64,000 nucleotides of DNA. It comes from Viola odorata. Taxonomy: Eukaryota; Streptophyta; Magnoliopsida; Malpighiales; Violaceae. Of the stretch, positions 53,627 to 64,000 are shown in pieces. Position numbers and translations under genes: made by a program. The notes under the pieces were generated by a model. The model ran no database searches. It was not told the DNA's origin and saw only the letters and a list, made by a program, of their open reading frames with translations. The stretch is taken from NCBI GenBank assembly GCA_963691705.1, contig OY829541.1, forward strand, positions 32,500,719 through 32,564,718, read 5' to 3'. Numbering within the stretch: position 1 is the stretch's first letter; each line of letters starts with the position of its first letter.

Positions 53627-54815
53627 CGTTCAACGTTTGGTAACAATCTTATCTATCCTTACTGTTTTTAATTAGTTTTCAATTGTTGAGATTGATTTTT
53701 GTTCTACCCTATCTAATCAATCTCCTTGCAGCCGTTTGTGTTAATGTGTCGAGTCGATCTAGAAACCCTAGATCTAGTTTTGCGTCTTGTGTGTGTCTTT
53801 AAATTTTGTGTCGATTTAAAAAAAAAATCAGTCCCCAAAGTATCCTTAATTTAAGTACTATTTTGAGTCATAAAAATTCATAAAAATCCAAAGTGTCCAT
53901 TAGCTAATTGTTGTTTAGCTTCATTTAAAAGAGTAAAAAAAAAAAAGTATTTCAAAAATAGAAACGATTTCAAATACAAAAAATATCATTGTTTGAAATC
54001 AAAAGAAAAAAAAATACAAGAAACTTGAGGGTGTTAGCTTTCCATAGCAACAAGAATCATTGCAATCGGACACCGTAATCAAAAGTTAGGTTAAGAAGGA
54101 CAAGCGACGCGCGCACACACATTATTCACGGTTTGTGAATTTATTTGAGTCTTTCTATTTTATCTTGAGCTTTTCTTTGATTCCAATACATAAAGCCTTT
54201 CTATTCCAGCCTAGTAAGTATTTAGTTGATTGATCTTTGCAACTAGATTACTTATTAAGCATCTAAAATTATTTCGAAGTCGAGTTGTCTTTGAATTTTC
54301 CTTGGAAGCGTTTATTCAAAATTCTCGAATCTACCCTAACGGTTTACACAGGAACAATCACGGAGATTTGAGTGATATTTGGTGAGCTTAATAGAGAGTT
54401 AAACACGAAAGTAAATACGTGAGGGAGTGCTAGTTTTTAAGACAATTTTACGCTTGTTTTCTTTAGTGTTGTGAATTTACATGATATCTTACACGTGATG
54501 GTCCAAGAGGCGAGATTATGAGGATAATGCCTATCTGAGGTAAGGGCAGTATGATAGGCATGAAAGAAGGAAGATCTCGGTTGGTTTAAGGGCTAAGGCT
54601 GAGACATATAGCGAAAGTGAGTCAGGGGTTGTCGAGGCAAACCCAGGCGCCGACATGAGTGCGAGGCACGCATGTGCACCCCACGGACTGAGCAACGAAT
54701 GCATTAGGCGTATTGGTACGAAGGGTAAGAGTTTAAGGAAGATGCCTATGAGTACTATGATAATAGACAATCTAGGTTTGAGGACCGAGTTGGCACAAAC
54801 GTAGGGAGTACAAAA
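53627..54815 (+). other. Gyp-4 leader
   Basis: Non-coding and AT-rich with A runs near 53816 and 53936. GTGAGGGAGTGCTAG near 54420 has counterparts in the Gyp-1 and Gyp-3 leaders. Degraded gag N-terminal sequence may start near 54490. Confidence 0.65.
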
Positions 54816-55203
54816 ATGAAACTTTCACTTTTTGAAGCAGTGTATAGTCCGAGTGCTTACTTGGATTGGGAGCGAGATGTACAATCTATTTTTCGCTGCC
54901 ATAATTATTCAGAAAGGAAGAAAGTAAAGATAGCATCAACTGCATTTGGTAGAGACGCTAAAAATTGGTGGGATCAACATAACGAAGATCGAAAGAGATT
55001 TCACTGTGGTCTTATTGAAACGTGGAAGAAGATGAAAGAGATCATGAGGGATCGATTTGTGACCTTCTCCAAAAGTTGCAAGCACCTCAAGGAAAGTCAG
55101 TCAGTAGTGATTATTCTTCTTCAATACCTCCTCAAGCACCAACGGAGGATATTGTTTGTTACAAGTATGCCAGCCTAGGACACATGACATCCGCAAGGCC
55201 CTA
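54816..55203 (+). pseudogene. Gyp-4 gag remnant
   Basis: The capsid part reads LDWERDVQSIFRCHNYSERK, KNWWDQH and KKMKEIMRDRFV. It then shifts frame and jumps to a damaged zinc knuckle (CYKYASLGHMTSARP, second Cys replaced by Tyr). Much shorter than Gyp-1 gag: the linker and part of the capsid are deleted. Confidence 0.8.
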
Positions 55204-55337
55204 ACAAGCAAGTCTTGGAAGAGATTGGCGAGTTGGATAGCAAATATAATTGCAAACCTGAGGAGCCTAAATGTGAGAAGATTGAGAGTGAAAAAGAAAG
55301 AAAATAAGAGGCCTTAAAATAATTGGAAGCCTTAAAA

Positions 55338-55470
55338 TAAAATAGCTCCCATGAAAAGAGTGAGCATGGGAAAAGAGATGAAAAGAAAAACAACCCTCAT
55401 GAAAAGAGCGAGCATGGGATAAGAGATGAGAGTGAAAATAGCCCGCATGAAAATAGAGAGCATGCATTAG
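55338..55470 (+). repeat. Short tandem repeat CATGAAAAGAG-GAGCATGGGA
   Basis: Three to four copies of a ~35-50-bp unit (CATGAAAAGAGTGAGCATGG, CATGAAAAGAGCGAGCATGG, CATGAAAATAGAGAGCATG). They match in type the Glu/His-rich linker of Gyp-2 protease (near 9340). Confidence 0.65.
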
Positions 55471-55778
55471 TTGGCATGAATACAAAAGGAGAGAATGAAT
55501 ATGTCATAGGGAGAGAAGTGAGCAAAAACTATTTTAGCGTAGACCACCAAAAACTAAATTTTTGGCCATTGTGTCTTAATATTTCTAACCCTTATCCGTT
55601 TATTTCCTTTACTTTGGTTGTTTATTCTCATGAGCAGAACAAGATAAGGTTGTTGGAAGAGGAGAAGCCCCTTACCTTACCACCAAGAAAAGGGAAAGAG
55701 ACTTGTGCATCCGTGGTGACTATTTCGGCAAACCCCAAATGAAAGGGTACGGTATGGTTCTCTTCCCTTAGGTTTGAT

Positions 55779-56322
55779 TTGTGTGAGTATATGAACATCA
55801 TTAATTTTAATGGTACTGGTATTAAAATTAATTTAATTGATGATGATTATATGCAAGAACCGAAGGTCAAGTCATATGCCTTTGCAAATTACTCGCGAAA
55901 GCGAAAACAGTTTGCTATGTTGACTAGGCCGAGAGACATGGATTGTGTTGTCTCTAACACAAATTTAATTGGATCTTCACATATTTTTACATTGAATGAC
56001 TATTCTTCTGTGTGAATTTCATGTTAAATTTGTGGGTAAGTCGACTAGACTTGAGGGAACTCTATTCAAGCGTGATCACTTATTTAGGTCACATGACCAT
56101 TTGCGAAATTTTGATGAATATGATGCGTTTGATAGTTGTTTGGTGAGTTGCTGTGGTATGATTGAAATTACTAACCTAATCTTTAAGGATGTTATACTTT
56201 CACATCTTGTTCCTTGGAGTGTTGTTAGTAGTCATAGGGAAGAGTCACTTAGCGACTCGCGAATGGAATTGTGGAGAAGGCCGAGCATGAAGATGCTAAA
56301 AGAAACATCTTGTCAACCATAA
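55779..56322 (+). other. Gyp-4: unrecognised open frames in place of pol
   Basis: Two short overlapping frames (55779-56015, starting MCEYMNIINFNGTG; 55996-56322, with EFHVKFVGKSTRLEG) lie where reverse transcriptase would be. They do not resemble any part of the other chromoviruses. They may be degraded captured sequence or chance. No function can be proposed. Confidence 0.3.
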
Positions 56323-56568
56323 TTCGAAGTTTCAAGCAATGTGGATCAATGGACACTTGAGTCCTCATGGCATGTTTCGATTTGTAAGTATAAGTTTACA
56401 TGGAAGCAATGCTTTCAATTTATTTTATTCACTTACTCTCTTTCAGTACATGCTATTATTTTTGGATTATTGCTTAAACTCATATATGGTTTCACTCATA
56501 TAACATTATTCAGTTTAATATTGCTACCTTTGAGTGTCATGTTTAGTATAAGTGGTAGCAAAGGGATC

Positions 56569-56728
56569 GAAGTAATGCGAATAGCCCATGGACAAGCCAA
56601 GCGCTATGGTGCGCGCTTGAGTGTCAAGATGGCAACTTTGAGAAATTATGGAAGGATGTGTGGATCCTTCAAGATAGGAGCTTGGGTTTGGCAGCGCTTA
56701 TGCCAGAGACGGTTCCCAACCCGAGTTT
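56569..56728 (+). pseudogene. Gyp-4 integrase C-terminal remnant
   Basis: A short frame with SFKIGAWVWQRLCQRRFPTR corresponds to SFEVGDWVWLHLRKDRFPTQ of Gyp-2. It is followed by degraded sequence and the polypurine tract. Confidence 0.72.
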
Positions 56729-56904
56729 AAGTGAAGAAGACCGCTTGGGGCGATGGTCTTACCCAATGCATTGTCATATTCAAAGATATAGCCGCTAAGT
56801 TGAATTTGTGAGGTTGGTATTGTTCATTTTGTGCTTACTATGATATTACTAACTTAAGGTATTGTGGTGCAGGTCTACATGCAGATTCGAGGGTGAATCT
56901 TTTC

Positions 56905-56918
56905 GAAGAGGGAGGGAA
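56905..56918 (+). other. Gyp-4 polypurine tract
   Basis: GAAGAGGGAGGGAA lies directly before the second LTR and is the plus-strand priming site. Confidence 0.85.
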
Positions 56919-58079
56919 TGATACGATCCTAGCCCCGAGGCTAGCCCTAGCGCACGCACAACGCGCACACGCCATGTGACCAAGGACAATCAACCCAAAG
57001 CATCGGGCCCAAGATGTTGCAAAGCATCCAGTTAGGTTAATACAACCTCTAGACATGGAGACAAGGCAGAAGATGCTGCTTGATCAAGCCTTCACGTGAA
57101 GGATAACATTGAAGGTGGCTTGGAGGCGTCTAGCACAAGGTTTGACATCCATCAGAGTCAACCAATGGAAGAACAGCTGCAATCAAAGATCCAGCACATA
57201 TAGACGAGTAGATCTTAAAAAGGTTCAAGATGACAATCTCGCACGTAGGAGTTCTAGGCACAGACGCAACAGGCTACTTTGTGCGAACCCAGCCGGAGCT
57301 ACAGAAGTCATAATCGTGTGATTGAACATGTTTCTGAAACCTCGGGATGTTCTCTTCATTGTGACCAAGTTTTAGAACAAACGCACGAGCCATTTGGATG
57401 TTATGGCTTGAGACATTTTCGCTGACAACAATCATACGCGAATAAGGACTTCAAAACGCGTCAGTCAACGCCGTTCGATTTATTTTGGACCTGTGAGGCC
57501 TGGACTAGGAAGAGAGGACCCTTCTTACTATTTGAAGATGTTAGCTTTCGAATGGGATAATTTTCAGCCCATTTGCTCGAGTGAATCAAAAGATAGCCCG
57601 ATGAGACATTCTACTGCGAAGTGCGAACACGAGCAACCCGCGACTTGGAGAATTCGGCCCAAACCTTGGTCTGATGATACGAATGCTTCTAGAATGTTCT
57701 ATAATGTATGTATTGTATTTATTAATCAGTTGTTTAAGTTATTAGAGCTATTTCTTAGATAGAACTCCTACTTCTAGTCTAATAAGAAATACTAGTTATA
57801 GTTAAACTTGTACTAGGCTTTGCCTATATATAGTGCCTTTTGTGCTCATTGTAAACCCCCCCCCCCCCCCCCATTTTGATAATTAAATTCAGAGAGTTTC
57901 TCTAAGATTGTTCACGCGTAAACCTTGCCTTTAATTGAGTTAGAACACTCGGTTAAAATCACAAGTAGAACCCAAAAGTTCAACCCCACTTGTTTGTTTG
58001 CCCTAGGTTGATATCCGTAAGGGATATAGGTCTAGTGATTCGACCAAGGAACCTCTCTTGCTCAAACTAGGCTGGCTAG
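56919..58079 (+). repeat. Gyp-4 3' LTR, 3'-truncated
   Basis: Starts TGATACGATCCTAGC, lacks ~60 bp relative to the 5' LTR near 57200, contains a C run of ~17 (around 57857-57873) after the TATA region, and breaks off near GGCTGGCTAGC. Confidence 0.88.
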
Positions 58080-58185
58080 CAAGACAACAAGACTCAAGAA
58101 CAAGAAATTTGATGAATTATATGAGTATGAGCCACTAATCAAAAAGATCAACCAAGAAAAATAGTAAAATCACTTTATAATTAAT

Positions 58186-58323
58186 AATTATTATTAGTAG
58201 TATGCTTAAAAATTTATACGGTTGATTATAATACTTTAGAACAATATTTAAATACTATTAAGCTACATTATCTATTAATAATTATTATTAGTAAGCTTAA
58301 TAATTTATATGGTTGGTTATATA
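58186..58323 (+). repeat. ~95-110-bp tandem duplication, second copy split by hAT
   Basis: TAATAATTATTATTAGTA, then GCTTAA-AATTTATA-GGTTG-TTATA, then TAGAACAATATTTAAA occurs at 58186-58278. It recurs from 58279 to 58323 and then, after the hAT-like element, at 59201-59255. Confidence 0.75.
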
Positions 58324-59200
58324 TAGGGTTGTCAAAACGGGCCTGCGGATCCAGACCCAGCCCGGCCCGGCCAAACCCGAAGAATTCGGGACCGGGACCA
58401 GACCCGACCCGGCCCGGTGGGTCTGGTCCGGGTCCAGGACCAAACCCGGACCCGGGAATTTTCTCTTTTCTTTTTTTTTTCTCTTTTTTTCTTTTTTTCC
58501 TTCCTTCTCACGATGACCTAACCCTCCTCTCTTTCTTTTTTCTTTCTTTTCTTTCCCTTTTCTTTCCTCTGCCGCAAATTATATCTTCTTCTTCCTCTCC
58601 ATCAAAAATGAATCAAGACAAAAAACAAAAACATAAAAAAATCACATTGCCAACCAACCTCCTCATCTCCTCATCCCCTCTTCCAATTCAAACAAATCCT
58701 GCAAATCAAAATAACAAACTACACAGCAGCACAACAATAACAAAAACAAGGAAAAGGAGGGGAGAGCGGAGCAAGGTTACTCTTTTCTCTTACTCGCATA
58801 ACAGTCATACGAGAGGGAGAGGGTAGTGCTGCGGCGGCGGAGGTTGAGTTCGGCGATGGGTGGCTGGATTTGGTTTGGTGGTTTGTGTTGAGATCGGCGG
58901 CTAGAAGTGGAGATCGGCGGCCGGGGTTAATTGGGATTCATTGTTTGTGGAGGGATTTGGTTGTTTTTGCAAAAGGATTTGAAGGAGAAGTTGAGCAAAG
59001 CAGGAGAGGGAGAGGGAGATGGGTTTTAGGGGTTTGGCGGGTCTCGGGTCTGGGTCTGACCCGTTCAGACCCGACCTTAAACGGGCCGGGACTAGACCCG
59101 ACCCAGACACAATTCGGGACCAAAAACTTGGTCCCGGTCCCGACCCGAAACCCCGGGTCCGGGACGGGTCTTCGGGTCTCGGGTCTTTTTGACAGCCCTA
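58324..59200. mobile_element. Non-autonomous hAT-like DNA transposon (877 bp)
   Basis: Termini TAGGGTTGTCAAAA and TTTTTGACAGCCCTA are inverted repeats; TAGGGCTGTCAAA-type ends and an 8-bp TSD fit the hAT superfamily. GTTATATA occurs at 58316-58323 and 59201-59208. Subterminal regions are rich in GGGTC/GACCC motifs (e.g. GACCCGACCCGG), which could bind transposase. No transposase is encoded. Open frames inside come from low-complexity sequence. Confidence 0.88.
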
Positions 59201-59255
59201 GTTATATATTACCTTAGAACAATATTTAAATTCTATTAAGTTATATTATCTATTT

Positions 59256-59692
59256 CAAATGACTAAAATTAATTTATAAATAAGATCTAAAACAACAACA
59301 CATGCCCAAACTATCTAGTATAATAAAAAGAATGCCGTAACGTGGAGTAAGTTCTTCTATTTAATACACGAAAAGGGAAATGTAGTAGGCTCATGAGTAA
59401 AAAATGACTAGATTTGACTCGCTTTTCTAACCAATATCTACACATAAGTGAGAGGAAAATCATTGTAATTAGGTACCATAAATGCTAATTGGGTAAGGAC
59501 TAGTTTCTGGATGCCTTTGATTTTCAATTATTGCATTTTTTATTAATGTTTTAATCCCGTTTGGGGAATTATTGATTTTGTTTGAGCCAAATTTTACCGA
59601 CTTATTAAGAGAAACTAAAGCATCTTAAATGCAAAATATCTATGTTATTTATGTAACATGTGAAAGTAATTTCTCGGATCAATTTTTGTAAA
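59256..59692. other. AT-rich intergenic DNA
   Basis: No gene, LTR or terminal-repeat structure seen. Confidence 0.5.
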
Positions 59693-59797
59693 ATGGATAA
59701 GGTATATCCCTTATAATCAAAACACTATTTTGTTAATAAGGGATATACCAAACACTCCCGGCTAAGGGTGTAACGGTAGCTCAGTCTGATTCCAGGT

Positions 59798-60984
59798 CGT
59801 TCTAAGCCCATCAGGCCCTCCTCCGATAACGAACCAAACGTCCGTTAGTTTTTATTATTTTAATATTAAAAGTGAATAAAGTGTCTGCAAATGGGTCCCA
59901 CGTGTCGGATATTTCAAATTTAAAACATAAAAAATAAAAATAATAGATAAAAAATAAAAAAACGAAGAAAAAAACCTGATTCCTTTCATTTTCCTATTTT
60001 TTTGTTCTTCTTTTCTTTTTCCTGAAACCCAAATCATATTTCTTCTCTGTTACCATTCTTTATTTCATTTTTATTTTTTCCTTTTAATTAAACTCAAGAA
60101 ATAATAATTCATTTCCTTCCCTTTTAAACACTATCACCAGCCACCAGCAGCGCTGGTCTGTCCAACGTCGTTCTTCTTCTCCGCCCTTCACCCCCTCTTT
60201 TCCAACCACCGTGCTCAATTCCACCACCCAGTTCCGTCATCTTCATTTTTTACCACCGTTAAGTAGATGGAGAAAAGAGATGAGATAGAGATAGTGGGGG
60301 ATTTAGTGAAGATTGTGATGTTACAGTAGCATCAAGGAAAGAGACGAAGAGGATGATGGTATGTTTCCAAATCTAAAGTACTGAGAATAAAAAACTAAAA
60401 TTAATTTAAAATTGTTGGCTTTGGTGGCTATGAGACTAGATCTGTTTGGGCGGTTATGGATTTTGGTGGTATGGTTTAGATCTGGCTTTTCAAGTAGCAA
60501 TTTTGGTTGGGTCGGTGGGGTGCGGGCTTATGGTGGTTGTTTTCTGGGTTGAGGTTGTGAATGTTGGTGTATTGTTTTCTCTTGACGAGTCTACCCGGTC
60601 AGATCTGCTCCCCAAGTGTTTGACGGGTAACTTCGACAGAAATGGGAGGTAGAGGCGGTGGCGGTGGTGGTGGCTGGATGAGGAGGGAGGTGGTGGCGTA
60701 GATGTGGGCCGGTCAGATGTGCTCCCCAATACCGTGTTTTTCATTTCTTTCATTTTCAATTTGTCATTTAATAATTTTTTTTGAAGGGATTTGGGTCATT
60801 TAAATTAATTAGGCAAGGGGGAAAAAAGGGAGAAAAACGAAGAAGAAAAGGAAAAAAAAATATTTTCCGACACATGGGTCCCGCGTCAGATTACTTTATC
60901 AGACATAATATTAAAATAATGGAAGTTAACGTCCGTTGGGCACCGTTTTCGGAGAAGGGACTTTGTGTGCCTAACAGCACTAAC
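59798..60984. mobile_element. Inverted-repeat element, possibly Mutator-like and non-autonomous
   Basis: Arms of ~115 bp at 59798-59912 and 60866-60984 are imperfect inverted repeats. Shared blocks include CGTCCGTTA, ATTATTTTAATATTA, AATAAAGT/GATAAAGT and GGGTCCCACGTGTCGGA versus GGGACCCATGTGTCGGA. Long arms suggest a Mutator-like element. The exact ends and a 9-bp target duplication could not be fixed. The interior has no transposase. Confidence 0.5.
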
Positions 60985-61721
60985 GTATGGTAGCGAAACG
61001 AATATTTCCAAACGTTAAGGATTAACAATAATGAAAATAATAAGAGGAGGGACCTAGTGGTGCCTTCTGCCCGCCTAAAAGGATTGGCAGATGCAATTAC
61101 ATGTTAACAACAATGCTAGCATTTCCCACAACATTTCACCTGTTTCTTCCCAACCACAATTATCAACAAGTCTACAATATTTACCAAAACAAAAAACTAC
61201 AAATACACAAGCAGGCACCAAGCACTCAATTGAATTTGGGTGGGGGTAGAAAAAATTCAAGAAAATTATCAAATAAAATTAATTCTCCCTAGTTTCCAAA
61301 TTATCAAATAAAATTAATTTTCTTATAATTAACCCAAAAAAATGAAATCAAAATAAAAAACATTTGGCTTACATTAATTGATTCACTGTTTGTGGTCATG
61401 TTCTTCGTGGGTTGTTGTCGTGGTGGCGGCGAAGCAAGGGACAGAGCGCGACGGAGCGAGGGAGAGAGCGCGACATAGCGACTTGGAGGAATGAGCGGCG
61501 TTGTGAGTCTGTGAGCGAGGGAGAGGAGGAAGGAATGAGCGAGCGGATGTTGATTTTGGAAATGAAAGGAAAAGTTGAAAACCCTGTTTTTAGGTATGGT
61601 AAAAATGACGGGTCGTTGTTTTAAATAAAACTGGATAAAAATTTTGAGTGGGAGGGGATTCCTTTAGGTTAGAAGTAAAAATTTTAACTACTGAAGCAAA
61701 GGCAACCTTAAATAAAAATTG
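60985..61721. other. Intergenic DNA without identifiable features
   Basis: AT-rich, with a short GC-richer part (61410-61530) containing GAGCGAGGGAGAG repeats. No supported gene. Confidence 0.5.
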
Positions 61722-61742
61722 CATATATATATATATATATAC
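61722..61742. repeat. (AT)n microsatellite
   Basis: About ten AT dinucleotides next to the GGTTCGG-rich repeat. Confidence 0.9.
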
Positions 61743-61744
61743 TA

Positions 61745-61935
61745 GTTCTTCCGGTTTTACGGTTCGGTTTACGAATTTTGGTAGGAGTAGAAACGGACCG
61801 AACCAAAAATTTCCGGTTCTGCTACGAGTAGAACTTGACAGAACCGAAAATATTCGGTTCGGTCCGGTTAGGTGCAAAATGCTCCAATTCCAATTCGGTT
61901 TCTAGTTTGGTCCGGTTTCCTTACACCCTACTCCT
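61745..61935. repeat. GGTTCGGT-rich repeat, possible hAT-like remnant
   Basis: Motifs GGTTCGGT, CGGTTC and ACCGAACC occur repeatedly on both strands, and TCCTTACACCCTA at its end resembles a TAGGGTGTAAGGA-type terminus. No matching left end was found, so it may be a truncated DNA element. Confidence 0.45.
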
Positions 61936-62518
61936 GGCAATGCCTTGTTACCAAGCTTTTCACTTGTCGTGATCTGGTAGTCCATTGAGTAAACTCATCC
62001 TTTTCAATAATAATTAAAATTTTATTAATTTGCAAAAACTCTGTTAATATTGGTCCCATTATTATGTACATGGTATTTCCACTCATTATCAATTAATAAT
62101 AGTTAATATTCAATATATATCTTGGTTTTTATCGTTGGAAAGCACGACCTCTGGCTTAAAGGATAAATGTGGGTAATATGTGGAAGCATATTGAAAATTT
62201 TGTAATTAATTATTCGTTTTTCAGTACATTAATCTTCACTACTAAGCCGAAATACGTATAAGGGATATACCTTATCCATCTTTTTAAATATATGCTGCTA
62301 ATCGTAGTATTCAAGTATTATTGCTTACCTGCATCTTAAGGGGACAACAATTGATAGGTTAACACTTGCTGGCCGTTATTGTGCAGCGGTTACTAATGGA
62401 TATTGGTAAAGAGTATATAGGGTTCCATTTAATTAGTGTAGAATCGTGTTGTTAGCCTAGGTTGTTGTTGTATTTGTGGCATAGGGGTAAAAGTCAATGA
62501 ATCACTTACAACCATTTT
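61936..62518. other. AT-rich intergenic DNA
   Basis: No gene. It contains a 23-bp sequence at 62257-62279 that is the reverse complement of 59693-59715. Confidence 0.5.
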
Positions 62519-63197
62519 TGATAATCTTCGACTTGGGGTATGGACTTTCTTTGGGTGTTGGCCTCGCTATGCGAATATTCTAACGTAATTTATGTTACCT
62601 GCAATGCGCCAGAGGGGGTCTCCGGCGTAAGTACTCCGACTATCAAGTTAGTTAGTGTATAAATGTGTATAGAATTCTAACGGTGAGTGAAAAAAATAGT
62701 TCTCTCCTCCTCCCCTTCTCAAGGAAATGGAAAGGTTTTTATAAGTTTTAACCTCAACATCTCAGGGACACGTGTCATACTGATAGCTCTCGGCTACTGG
62801 GACATGTCCCGTCAACTTATGTTTCGTCGAGAACTTTTAGCTTCTCACCGATAGGTTCTAATATATGCAAAGACAGTTTAAGTCGTAGGATACGTACCTG
62901 ACCCCTAATAGACTGATTATGCCATCGGCGGTTATGATATTTACTCCTTTGGCCAGGGTATCAGGTCTATCGGGCTTGCATAAGCTCATCCGAGAGTGTC
63001 ATATGGGTTCCGATTGCCTGGACCTCAAGAGACATTTCTTCCGATGGCTTTGGTACCGATAGGCCTGAATGTTGAGATTTTTAGGGCAGGCTGAGGTGGC
63101 TTATTCTGTCGTGGGCCCTATATATGTTGAGTCACAGTCCTTGTCCTCAAGCGTTAGAATGACTAGTATGCCCTTAGGATTTCATTACGTATTATCA
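62519..63197 (-). repeat. Third Tat-family LTR, minus orientation
   Basis: In plus orientation it begins TGATAATCTTCG and ends TACGTATTATCA (679 bp). It holds the Tat hairpin block (ACCTGCAATGCGCC, GTCTCCGGCGTAAGTACTCCG at 62597-62632) and TATA-like TTTTATAAG (~62738). The adjoining 63198-63237 matches the LTR-proximal internal block of Tat-A and Tat-B. The rest of that element is missing. Confidence 0.78.
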
Positions 63198-63237
63198 AGC
63201 CTATTTGAAAAACGAGCCCGAGTGTTCACCAAGGGCT

Positions 63238-63506
63238 TCATCTATCTTTATGGGCTTTGTTCTTCACTCCTGGGTCCAATTTCTTCCTAGGCTACTGATG
63301 TTGAGTGGGATATTCATCCATTTGTTTCCTATTTTTGAGTTCTTCATCTCTCTCTCGCTCCGTTGCGCATTTTTCTCCTTTTCCTATCTGTTGCGATTCT
63401 TCTGTTTTTCCATGTAAATGATTGGGTTTTATTGGGTAACTCAAGCTAGGTCCATCCCACAAAGCTCATACGTTTTAGCTCATTAAAAGGAGCTCGGATC
63501 GTATCA
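63238..63506 (+). repeat. 3' part of a chromovirus LTR
   Basis: Ends GGAGCTCGGATCGTATCA, followed by a primer-binding site like that of Gyp-2. The LTR's 5' part is replaced by the Tat fragment. TCAAGCTAGGTCC and CTCGCTCC-rich parts are non-coding. Confidence 0.7.
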
Positions 63507-63524
63507 AGTGGTAGCGAAGCTTTG
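63507..63524 (+). other. Chromovirus primer-binding site
   Basis: AGTGGTAGCGAAGCTTTG follows the LTR end, nearly identical to AGTGGTAGCGGAGC of Gyp-2. Confidence 0.7.
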
Positions 63525-64000
63525 CCGCCTTGAGTTATCAGTTTGGGTTTTTGATTTCTGTCAAAATATTTGCAGAATTTCTGTCAGGACATCATTTTTA
63601 TTGTGTGATCAACGTTTGTCTTGAGTTTCTGAGCTTTTGGTGAAGTTCTAAGCCATTTGAGCACTGAATTTGAAAGTTGCAAATTTCCAAATTTTGGTGT
63701 TCTTGGTATCCATCAACCTGACAACTTTTTCATTGATTTTCAACCGAATTTTCTTCTTCCTTCTTGGTTGAAACTTGTTGTGCTTAGTCTTAAAAGTGTT
63801 TGGATTCAAGAGTATTTCATTCCACTTTTATTTTCCAATTTTTAAAACAAATCAGAATTTCCATCCAAGAACAATCGAATGTGTTCTTGAGAGTTCTTGA
63901 GCTGGTTGTGTAAAGATATCACACTAAATCCGATCATATAGGTTGCAATGAAATCAAGGAAAAGTTACTTTAGTTTGAGGAAGAATATGAACGGGATTCC
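63525..64000 (+). other. Leader of a chromovirus leaving the window
   Basis: AT-rich non-coding sequence after the primer-binding site. By analogy with Gyp-2, gag should begin within roughly 1 kb beyond the window. Confidence 0.55.

Larger units (their letters stand above)
52269..58079 (+). mobile_element. Gyp-4: chromovirus-derived element without reverse transcriptase or integrase core
   Basis: LTR 52269-53607, primer-binding site 53608, gag remnant 54816-55203, unrecognised frames 55779-56322, integrase C-terminal remnant 56569-56728, polypurine tract 56905-56918 and second LTR 56919-58079, truncated at its 3' end. Protease, reverse transcriptase, RNase H and integrase core are all absent. 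The LTR pair shows many differences and a ~60-bp gap in the second LTR, so it is old. The 3' truncation prevents a TSD check. Confidence 0.85.

Noticed and set aside
57857..57873. C homopolymer as a functional element
   Set aside because: It is the expanded form of a C-rich stretch (CCCCTCCCCCC) in the other Gyp-4 LTR; slippage explains it.
58329..58826. 165-codon plus-strand open frame in the hAT-like element
   Set aside because: It reads through GGGTC-rich subterminal repeats and a low-complexity T/C stretch; no transposase motifs.
1..64000. tRNA, rRNA, endogenous pararetrovirus or organelle DNA insertions
   Set aside because: No cloverleaf, rRNA, caulimovirid or chloroplast/mitochondrial gene sequence was recognised. 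All reverse transcriptases sit in LTR elements with gypsy or copia domain order.

Overview
The window is plant nuclear DNA, probably from a dicot, made almost entirely of nested LTR retrotransposons with a few DNA-transposon remnants near the right end. No intact host gene is visible. The kingdom call rests on plant-type Ty1/copia, chromovirus (probably CRM clade) and Tat-lineage Ty3/gypsy proteins, plant-type TATA boxes, short GT-AG introns and an 8-bp-TSD hAT-like element. No rRNA, tRNA, CRISPR or bacterial operon structure was seen.

Layout. (1) 1-14101: a minus-strand chromovirus, Gyp-1, runs off the left edge; its 5' LTR is 12998-14101. A younger plus-strand chromovirus, Gyp-2 (5022-12978, TSD CCTTT, 744-bp LTRs with 4 differences), sits in its leader at the edge of its primer-binding site. 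(2) Gyp-1 is inserted in the RNase H region of a minus-strand Ty1/copia element (14102-18231), whose 5' LTR resumes at about 45871. (3) That copia LTR is split by a ~3.2-kb solo LTR, LTR-C (18232-45865, TSD GAGAG). LTR-C is itself split twice by Tat-lineage elements: Tat-A (18324-34266, plus strand, TSD CTATC) and Tat-B (35284-43783, minus strand, TSD GAATA). (4) 46015-46660 holds a host-gene-like coding fragment. (5) 46661-49397 is a truncated minus-strand chromovirus, Gyp-3, lying in an old chromovirus LTR fragment (49398-49861). (6) 49862 to about 51700 is an LTR starting TGTCACACCCC, with four hairpin-forming repeat units. (7) 52269-58079 is a chromovirus derivative without reverse transcriptase or integrase (Gyp-4). 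(8) 58080-62518 is AT-rich DNA with a non-autonomous hAT-like element (58324-59200) and an inverted-repeat element (about 59798-60984). (9) 62519-63237 is a third Tat-family LTR, and 63238-64000 is the LTR end and leader of another chromovirus leaving the window.

The most interesting content is in the two Tat elements. Tat-A carries, between integrase and its 3' LTR, four genes on the strand opposite to gag-pol. Two (anti1, anti2) are paralogues that pair a Transposase_28-like domain with a coiled-coil tail; the other two (anti3, anti4) are small. Tat-B has the same four genes in the same order but no gag-pol: its LTR joins directly to the 3' end of anti1. Intron positions and phases are shared between A and B, and for three of the four genes a TATA box lies at nearly the same distance from the ATG. 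This looks like an antisense gene cassette with its own promoters, carried by Tat elements and kept by a derivative that has lost gag-pol.

Almost every gag-pol region has in-frame stops or frameshifts, many of them C-to-T or G-to-A changes of the kind expected from cytosine methylation. All elements here look dead as sources of protein. All calls come from reading the sequence; no database search was run.
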